A stretch of DNA of 64,000 nucleotides from the NCBI GenBank assembly GCA_949825025.1, contig OX463779.1:26704816-26768815 (forward strand). Direction: 5' to 3'. Positions 58,201 through 64,000 of this stretch are shown here, piece after piece. The stretch is from Siphlonurus alternatus (taxonomy: Eukaryota; Arthropoda; Insecta; Ephemeroptera; Siphlonuridae). A program made the position numbers and the translations under genes. The notes beneath the pieces are model-generated. The model saw nothing but the letters and a program-made list of their open reading frames with translations. It did no database searches and was not told the origin of the DNA. The first letter of the stretch is position 1, and each line of letters starts with the position of its first letter.

Positions 58201-61032
58201 ACGAGCGGCCGTCAAGCAAAAGCAGCAGAGGAGGCACGTGCTGCTGAAGAAGCGGCTCGTAAAGCTGAAATGCTTAATGTCACAGAGGTCGCTGAACCGG
58301 ATACTAGTCCGTCCCCCTCATCAAAGGAGGAGGATTTGTACCAAAAGGCAATAACGGAGCTAAACAACCTCGCTCAGGAAATCCCCCCTGCACAGACGAA
58401 GTCACCGGCATGTAGTAGCCCTGCGCCGAGTTTCGTGCTGCGCTTCAGCCCCTCGCCACCACCCTCGGCGTCAAGTGAGGCCCAGCCGAATTCCCGGCCG
58501 AGCTCCCGGCCATCCTCGCGTCCATCGTCAGTGGGTCCCACCATCTCAGTACGTCCCACTGAGTCCCTGCAGGCCCCGTCCTCGGATCCCGCAGTAGCTG
58601 CTGCAGACTCGCTTCTTAGAAACATGCTGGACAAAGTGACATCCCCGCAGATCACTGTGCAAGAGCCTGAATTCGTGTCCCTGGAGCGACTGGCAGACAC
58701 AGTGAACCAGATTGGCACGCCCAGTCCCGTGCTGTCCTCCCATACGCCCCCCGCCCCTCCGCCTTCCAATCCTATGATACATGCTGTCCCTTTGAGTAAC
58801 CTGGCCGCAATGCAGCCCAACTCTATGCTGCCAAACATTCTGAGGCCAGTTCCTACTGACCCGCTCAACACCAGTCCGTTACTGAGCGTCAACCAGCAGC
58901 CTCCTCGGTCGAACATGGGGCACAACTACTCACCTCAAATGGGTCAACAACATTCTGTTCAACAAATTAACATGCAGAATACTCTTCAAGGATTACCATG
59001 TGATGTTTGCGGGCAACGTTGGCCCAATATTACTGCACTAGAACAACATCGAGCTCTTAACGGTCATTTCAGGTGTAGCGTTTGTATTCAGCTTTTTAAC
59101 AGCGCTCATGCACTAAACTTGCACTGTCATGCAGTTCACCCGCGCTCTCAGCAGCAACAACAACAGCAATTACAACAACAGCAGCAGCAACAGCAATTAC
59201 AACAGCAGCAGCATCAATTACAACAGCAGCAACAACAATTACAACAACAGCAGCAACAGCAGCAACAGCAGGGACAGCTAACCCCATATATGCAGCAACA
59301 ACAACAACTACAAGAGTCGCGAAACCCCCCGCCTCTGTATCGCGGTCCTGTTAACACCATGACCTCTCAGTACAACCAGCCGGGTCCTCCGCCCTTGGTG
59401 TACCAGCAACAGCAACAAGCTCAACAACAGTTCCGCGCTCCGTACCGGCAATACGCACCCCGTCCTGCAGACCCCAGTCAACAGATGTACCGAATGATAC
59501 AACAGCCTCAGCAGCAGACTCCAAGGTCCAGCTACGTCCCAGTGGCTCCACGACAGCCGGCGCCTCAACAACAACAACAACAGACCCTGTTGCGGAATGT
59601 TTTGCAACCGCCGGCTCAGCAGACTCCTAACAAACGTCCCTCAACAAACACCGGCTCTCCCCCGGCAAAGGTGGTTAAGCGAAACGACGTGGGCATTCCT
59701 GCCCGTCAGCCCGAGGATTGCCAGATCATCGCAGTGCAGAGAGGTGGTGATGGTGTACCTCAGATCCAAAACGTACAGGGGTCGGCTACTCCAGAGAAAG
59801 CAGCTCCATCAATAGTACAGTTGACCAATGAAATTACGCTTAGTGTAAAACCAACAGGAGATAAAAGTGCCAAAAACAATAGCCAACAGAGATCAACGAA
59901 CGGTGCCAACGTTGCGTCGTTATTAGCCAACCGTGGAATTACAGTGACCACGTCCAACAAAAGCAAGTCTGCTGATACCACGCCACAATCTCCGGCTCGA
60001 GCACCTGCTGCTGCACCTCAGATCCCTGAGTCTCTCTCCATGAACTCTTCCATCTCAATCCTGCCAGCTATTCGCAACCAGACATCGCCATCGTCTCAGC
60101 AGGCCGCGGGGAACTTCGCCGTGCCCCGTGCTCGCGCTGCTCCCGCGCCTCCAACTCAAGCGGCGTCTCCCGACAGACCTCCTCGGCCGCCCACAGTGGA
60201 CCTCACGTCTGAGATCGCCGGCCGACCCCCTGCGACTCCCCAGGGAGTTCGGCGAGTCGCGCAGCCGGGGGCGCCCTTCACGTGCTCCGTGTGTCAGCGG
60301 GCGCTGCCGAGCGGAGCTGCTTTGCAGCAACACATGCAGGTGCACCATCCTCAGCACACGGTGACCCCCTCAGCCCAGCAGCAGCAAGCCGCGCAAAACA
60401 AGCTGCCCTACAGGTAAGCTGTCTTTAACATATTATCTTTGTTTTTTTACAATCGAATCGGTTGTATCTTTAATTAATCGTCGATACTTTTTTTTTCCGC
60501 TCCAGAAATCATAAACATACACTTGATCATTACATTCTAAATGAAGAGGCTAAAATACATAGGGTAAAAAGTTAGTGAACGTCGTAATTTTAAATATTAC
60601 ATTATTTATTATGAGTCACCCGGTGGTGCAGGATAGAGAATTTATGCATATTTGGCAATCGGTTGTGATTTTATAAAAAACTTAAACCCTGCAGGGTTAC
60701 AATAAAATACTGATTGGTTGATATTTTGGGGCAATTGACTCATTTTGGTCATGTATGCCACCACAATGCAATAAAATACCAATTTCATTATCAGTGCACG
60801 ACTGTAGTAACATAAAATAATTATGACATTTTGGCTCATGAGTATTTATGTTTTGGCATGCAGTTGCACTCTTAATTATATCTCTGTTTTGTTGTGAAAT
60901 TGTTGCTTTGTTATTAAAAATGTTTAATAATTTACGGAAATACTTGCGATAGGAGAGGGGCATCGGCGCTATTAATGTCCTCCAGAACTTTTTTATTTAT
61001 TGACATTTATTATCATTTATACGTTTATATAT

Positions 61033-61103
<71 letters not shown>

Positions 61104-62184
61104 TTTTTTTTTTAATTGAAATTTTACATAGGAGTGAATTTTTGGTATTCCATATTGCTTGTTTTTAATTATGTGACATAGAATAACATTCAGCGAAATG
61201 ATTGAAAAGTCACAAAGTAGTCTATGGTATATATTTTTTGTGTTTTCGATTACAGTCAAGCATGACGATTTCTCCACAGTCTCAGCTTATTTTTATTACA
61301 ATTTATGTAGCATTTTTTTAATTTTGTTTTTCTTACTTCCCTGCTAAAAACAATGGGAACAGTATTTGACGCGCGTGGAAGAAAATTCAGTTACAAGTTG
61401 TTGATATCGATGTAAATAACTTTACTCTCATTTAAAAGTTATTTTGTGAAACATTATGAACTCTGCTGAAGTAATAACACGCATACCAGTCTAAATATGC
61501 TATACACGAAGCAGGAATTCCTAGTCTTTTAATGAAACACGTCGTTTGTAAAGATAGTAGTTGTATAATAGTTTGTACGTATTGGACGCAAGCTTAAAGG
61601 TATACAGGCCTCAAATTACAAATTAGACAGACATTAAGTGTTGCTCAAGTTTATAATCAACATTCGTATTATTTTTACCTGCGCGCGGTGCGTCTGTGCG
61701 AAGTCGCGCTGTAAAGAAAGTCCTTGCTGACGTCACAACTCACAGCTAGCACCGATTAGCATTGAGTTGTGACGTCATCAAGGACTTCGTGACGTCATCA
61801 AGGACTAAATTTCTTACTTTGAACTGCGACTTCGCACGGATGCATCACGCGTGGAAAAAAATTATGCGAATATTGATTATATACTCTAAACCCACTTGGT
61901 GGCTGTCTAATTTGTAATTTGAGGCCTGTATGCCTTTAATCACGGGAAATATAATAGTGCATGGTATTGGTACTATTGGTGCTTTGCAGACGAGTCCTCG
62001 CCCAGTATTGTATGTTAAACTATGCTGTTTTGGTTGAAATACATATATTTTTTATTGCTTGATCAATTTTAATATTAAATTAAATTATTATTTAAGCTCG
62101 TTTTGTTCATTTATAATGGAAGAGACAACGTTGCATTGCATGATGCTATATTGATGCTTTCCATTAATATTGCACGAAAATTAC

Positions 62185-62247
<63 letters not shown>

Positions 62248-62764
62248 TCAATAATATAATATTATATGTTTATTATTATAGCGGATTATGAAGAAGTAAT
62301 AAGGGTAAATAAGGGAAAAAAGTCACAGATTTGAGCCTCAAAATTTTTAACTGCAAAATTTGGTTATACAATTATACAGAAGTCAAGGTGTTGTGTTTAA
62401 CTTGATTTCCGTTGTGTTTTGCAGGTGCTCGCTGTGCAACGCCAACTACCCCACGGTGCAGGGACTGCAGAACCACCGGCAGTTGGTGCACAAAGAAGTC
62501 CCGCCCGGTGCTCAGCCCCCTGCGCCTTCGCCCTCAGACATGGGAGTGCCAGTGGTGGACCTGCGTGCACCCGGAACAATAGAGCGTCTCTCGCGACTCG
62601 GGATCCACCACTACATCCCGCTGCCTTCGCAGAATAGCGCAGGCTTCTTCAGCATCCCCGTGGTGTCTGCCGAGGCCGCAAGAAACCCGGCCCTGTTCGG
62701 TCTGCAGGCCATGAACGTGACGTCCATAATGCCGTTCGGGCCACTGCGAGCTCTGCCCAGATAG
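41936..62764 (+). CDS. Six-C2H2 zinc-finger / AT-hook / poly-Q nuclear protein (possibly Row-like), five exons
   Basis: Exons 41936..42005, 42863..43039, 57377..57463, 57716..60413 and 62425..62764 join in phase to 1,123 aa. The start is the first ATG after an in-frame TAA. Fingers begin at residues 171 (CRSC..HIKKQH), about 195 (CHRC), 540 (CDVC), 565 (CSVC), 968 (CSVC) and 1012 (CSLC); the last spans the final intron. An AT-hook (RTGRPPS) lies near 253, basic clusters ([17 protein letters not shown]) in exons 2 and 3, a Gln-rich tract from about 590, and a conserved-looking C-terminus with [20 protein letters not shown]. The features indicate a DNA- or chromatin-binding nuclear factor. The finger, AT-hook and Gln-rich architecture recalls Drosophila Relative-of-woc (Row), an HP1c partner, but I cannot confirm orthology. 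Intron 2 (14.3 kb) houses an antisense gene. Confidence 0.85.
43829..43836. repeat. 8-bp target duplication, left copy
   Basis: AATTAATC abuts the GAATCGCGG end of the composite element. The identical octamer follows the other end at 47284-47291. Confidence 0.9.
44156..46738 (-). mobile_element. 5'-truncated non-LTR retrotransposon
   Basis: The element reads on the minus strand from about 46738 to 44156 and ends in a short TTTGAA-type repeat tail, typical of CR1/Jockey-group LINEs. Only the reverse transcriptase half of ORF2 remains. The endonuclease and ORF1 are missing and the frame opens after a TAA close to the truncation point. Comparison with the empty element at 39692 fixes the borders and gives TTAT as the likely target duplication. 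Confidence 0.85.
44773..46626 (-). CDS. Reverse transcriptase fragment of a CR1/Jockey-like LINE (no intact N-terminus)
   Basis: This is an uninterrupted frame of about 617 aa on the minus strand, extending upstream without a true start. RT landmarks appear in order: [40 protein letters not shown], the [14 protein letters not shown] motif, [11 protein letters not shown], the catalytic FADDT (GAT GAT near 45644-45649) and KFLGLNI. The RT would copy the element's RNA at a nicked target, but the missing endonuclease makes this copy incapable of normal retrotransposition. The absence of stops or frameshifts over 1.85 kb implies recent insertion or a young source. Confidence 0.85.
   Translation of the reverse strand: MKSETNYNQKNKNSITELNINNTIITNPNLISNECNSLFVNTPKNLVTSKYGEHSPSQVNLSTPPPPTNSKNIPPFKIETINYFDVLKIMKSLPNKNAAGPDDVPYTVIKICAELIAVPLSFVINQSILEGIFPSCLKISKVYPLHKKGCKNNIQNYRPVSLSSVFAKIFEAVMDMQFAIYEQNNKIISPTQHGFQIKKSTETAIFEFINPIYDDLENKKYSVGLFFDFSKAFDCLPHDIFITKLNAMGCDETSLNLFKSYLSDRYQYVEIKSELNGNVNHEYKSDLLPVTLGVPQGSKLGPRIYNFTTNDLASHLIDADEISQFADDTNAKISAKTVKDLELRANNTVQQLVNWCKCNRLLLNVDKTAFLRFQLPTSKETINITVKLDGDIIQEASDTKFLGLNINNTLNWDVHLKEISKKINRGNFLLYSLKRIVSDPTLLSVYYANIYSHLSYCIIMWGSDNVMLNRLFILQKRALKTIKGFKKYDSCRTYFRELNMLTLPCIYIYKCAMYKRLHAESYDQVSDISPYNTRNKSKVIVKKHQSAFYKNNPYYQTHKIHDFIPQSLRDESSDNVFKNKLKTILIKKEYYNIKEFYSEDTKITDGDVANWNVADTA
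47420..47583. repeat. Degenerate relative of the 49366 miniature element
   Basis: CCGCTTTATTAGCC, CGAAGGTTGACGA and GGCCGTCCTCCCAGTA are shared with 49366-49602. The ends are eroded. Confidence 0.5.
48305..49363. mobile_element. 1.06 kb element with CAGTGGCGTAGCCA ends
   Basis: The left CAGTGGCGTAGCC and right GGCTACGCCACTG are a perfect 13-bp inverted repeat. The flanking octamers ATAGGGCG and ATGGGGCG differ by one base, so a hAT-like 8-bp duplication is likely. It contains a LINE-tail fragment (48378-48432) and an ATTT array (48886-48936). A second copy lacking its right end lies at 56094-56712. Confidence 0.7.
49366..49602. mobile_element. 237-bp miniature element, CCAAGGACTATATACT ends
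   Basis: CCAAGGACTATATACT on the left faces AGTATATAGTCCTTGG on the right, both flanked by GGCG/TTCGCC-like sequence. It directly abuts the 1.06 kb element. Confidence 0.65.
50124..50443. mobile_element. Inverted repeat with (TA)n core
   Basis: A roughly 75-bp arm (ACTAATGCATGTGCTGTACT through ATACAGGTAA) is mirrored on the right, and the centre is an expanded (TA)n array interrupted by ATTACCTGTA. It may be a palindromic miniature element whose core became a microsatellite. Confidence 0.65.
51190..51236. repeat. AATGTCCGATC hairpin, copy 1
   Basis: AATGTCCGATC and GATCGGACATT flank a short centre with ATGTTAAA. A sister copy lies at 52688-52736. Confidence 0.6.
51324..51401. repeat. (ATTT)n microsatellite
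   Basis: About 80 bp of ATTT repeats. Similar arrays lie at 48886-48936, 55188-55234 and 61029-61107. Confidence 0.9.
51929..53963 (-). CDS. MADF-BESS domain DNA-binding protein, three exons, nested in an intron
   Basis: Minus-strand exons 53963..53765, 53421..53223 and 52373..51929 join in phase to 280 aa. MADF-BESS proteins (Adf-1, Dip3 and Hinge relatives) are arthropod transcription or chromatin regulators: MADF is a Myb/SANT-like DNA binder and BESS a C-terminal protein-interaction motif. MADF covers about residues 26-118 ([41 protein letters not shown] and the tryptophan-rich end). An acidic region with a basic SRKRTHEE patch follows, then BESS at 227-263 ([29 protein letters not shown]). 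Exon 2's acceptor (GCGTCAG) is the frame-consistent choice; a stronger-looking CAG 35 bp upstream would cause a stop. The gene lies antisense within the 14.3 kb intron of the zinc-finger gene. Confidence 0.85.
52688..52736. repeat. AATGTCCGATC hairpin, copy 2
   Basis: AAATGTCCGATC and AATCGGACATTT form an inverted pair with the same ATGTTAAA centre as 51190. It is a very small foldback family. Confidence 0.6.
53964..54310 (-). promoter_or_regulatory. GC-rich 5' region of the MADF-BESS gene
   Basis: A CpG-containing, GC-rich block immediately upstream of the MADF-BESS ATG in an AT-rich setting. Overlapping frames on both strands look fortuitous. It is a plausible promoter/leader; no start site can be named. 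Confidence 0.35.
54806..55050. repeat. Degenerate relative of the 31884-32570 repeat region
   Basis: GCACGTAAGA and CTATACGGAGCAATTTTT match 31892 onward, and TTTCGCGGTAGTAGTGTTTT with GATTTTGGA matches about 32540-32570. Collinear similarity with gaps indicates one old repeat family. Confidence 0.45.
55541..55720. mobile_element. 180-bp foldback with internal direct repeats
   Basis: Arms of about 77 bp (TATATCGTCCCTCGTCCGCA onward) are near-perfect inverses. Each arm holds two direct copies of GCAATAATGAGCTRTCTGC, so four copies occur in total. Confidence 0.7.
56094..56712. mobile_element. Second copy of the CAGTGGCGTAGCC element, right end missing
   Basis: CAGCGGCGTAGCCAAG begins the copy. 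GGATCGAGTAATGACT and the AATATAAAAT/ATTTTAC region match 48305-49363 collinearly. No inverted right end was found. Confidence 0.55.
61594..61939. mobile_element. 346-bp TTAA element with three TGACGTCA sites
   Basis: TTAAAGGTATACAGGCCTCA and its diverged complement TGAGGCCTGTATGCCTTTAA are the inverted ends. The centre contains TGACGTCA at 61728, 61770 and 61790, the last two within a 20-bp direct repeat. It is related to 8540-8876 and lies in the last intron of the zinc-finger gene. Confidence 0.75.
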
Positions 62765-62976
62765 CCGGCCGCCCCCGGGGGAGTGTCGCAGCCCCCGGCT
62801 CCCCTGCCCGGCTGGTTCCCGGGGCTCCCTCTGACTCCACACCTCTTTCCTCTTCACCTGGCGCAGCTGGGGGGACCACCTCCAGGGTCCCAGCAATCCC
62901 CATATTGAACTAAACGACTGTAAAGTGCACCAACTAAATGTGGTTTAAGCATTAATTTTGTTAATAATAATTTATT

Positions 62977-62982
62977 AATAAA
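62977..62982 (+). terminator. Candidate polyadenylation signal of the zinc-finger gene
   Basis: AATAAA occurs 213 bp after the stop; a further one is at 63581-63586. Sequence alone does not tell which is used. Confidence 0.45.
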
Positions 62983-64000
62983 TTTAAATATTAATTATTT
63001 TTTATGAAGTTTATAATAATGAACAATTCATTAGTAATTTTTTCACTCTTTAAAGTTCAAACAGTACAAGTGTAAATATTAAAACATGCTACTTAGTCTT
63101 TTATTTTCGTCTATATACGATCAATTTTGTGATATAAACTTGACTGTGCTTTGGTGCCATTCGTGATTTTTTTATTTATTTATTTATTATTATTATTATT
63201 TTTTTTGCTATTAAACAATTCACGTTGTAAGAGCGTTGTAAGTTAAAGTGACGAGCATGCATGAATTATAGAATTGAAATGCGCACAAATTCAAAATAGA
63301 GATATTCATTGAAAGTGTCGCGTATTTAGAGTTGCTGGAGATTTGTAGACAGTACAGATGCAGTATATATACAGACTGAGTGAATTATATAACTTTATAA
63401 CTTCTTAATTAATCAAGCTGATTCCGTGCAATTAATTGTGGTGTTCAATTGTTATATATACTTCATCGAACACCATATAATTATCTTAATTCTTTTTCTT
63501 TTTTATAGTCTTAACTGATGTTATGCATTTTTGTACCATTTTTTATATTATTTTTGTAATTAGATTAAAATTTTCTAATTAATAAACAAAGCAAAAACTA
63601 GATGTATTAAAATTAACCATGAAAGAAAGGTGTATAATTATTCAAATTATTCTTCCACCTTCCATAAAATCCATATACCTATAATGCACTTTGAACTTTT
63701 TATACCTCGATCTGTCGTCAGAATAATCTAATGCAAAGAGGGATTCAGATATCTGGATGAGCACTGCATACCTTTTTCTGTGTTGCAATATGAAATAATT
63801 AAAACTTCATATCTTATTGTTAGATGAGAAAATGAAATTCGGATAATCATTAACAATATATTCGCATTTTTTAGTAACATATCGTCAATTGCGTCTTGCG
63901 GTTTCTATATACTGTATAATATATATATATATTATATATAATTAAGAGTATAAACGTCGCATTTTCTTCAATGAATAAATGTATCATATGAATGATTAGC
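62983..64000. other. AT-rich downstream sequence, no gene seen
   Basis: No recognisable coding sequence, RNA gene or clear element boundary. Only short AT and ATT runs are seen. Confidence 0.6.

Noticed and set aside
1..64000. CRISPR arrays, operons or other prokaryotic systems
   Set aside because: No regularly spaced identical repeats with unique spacers are present; the window is clearly a eukaryotic, intron-bearing genome.

Overview
This window is arthropod nuclear DNA: introns with canonical GT-AG borders, low-GC non-coding sequence, many microsatellites, dense small transposons and retroposons, and an arthropod-type MADF-BESS regulator. I cannot name the species. Coding exons are GC-rich and stand out sharply against the AT-rich background.

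Layout. (1) 396-4687, + strand: a two-exon cytochrome c oxidase subunit VIc gene (COX6C; fly cyclope), whose single 4.07 kb intron is largely made of inverted-repeat elements. (2) About 5300-27524, + strand: a nuclear receptor coactivator 6 gene (NCOA6), with a CCAAT/YY1-type promoter, two probable non-coding exons and seven coding exons encoding about 2,439 aa. Its introns carry several very large inverted repeats and two nested miniature elements. (3) 27525-41935: about 14 kb without a recognisable conserved gene, made of the NCOA6 3' region and then stacked transposons: a GC-motif element, a tRNA-like sequence, a 5S-rRNA-derived SINE, a 1.6 kb element with TTACGT-rich ends, a hAT-type element and a 729 bp element with modular terminal repeats. 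(4) 41936-62764, + strand: a five-exon gene for a 1,123-aa protein with six C2H2 zinc fingers, an AT-hook and poly-Q. Its first coding exon (70 bp) was found by splice-phase matching. (5) Its 14.3 kb second intron contains, on the opposite strand, a complete three-exon MADF-BESS gene (51929-53963, 280 aa) and a 3.4 kb composite transposon made of a terminal-inverted-repeat element interrupted by a 5'-truncated LINE with an intact reverse transcriptase frame. (6) 62765-64000: 3' UTR and downstream AT-rich DNA.

Apart from COX6C (mitochondrial respiration), all three other cellular genes encode nuclear regulators: a chromatin coactivator (NCOA6, known from MLL3/4 COMPASS-type complexes), a zinc-finger/AT-hook chromatin protein and a MADF-BESS DNA-binding protein. 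Nothing in the sequence shows that they act together.

The most unusual material is transposon architecture: two copies of one element family, each with a perfect 8-bp target duplication, one empty and one carrying the LINE; very large palindromes within NCOA6 introns; and several unrelated miniature elements that each carry perfect TGACGTCA palindromes.
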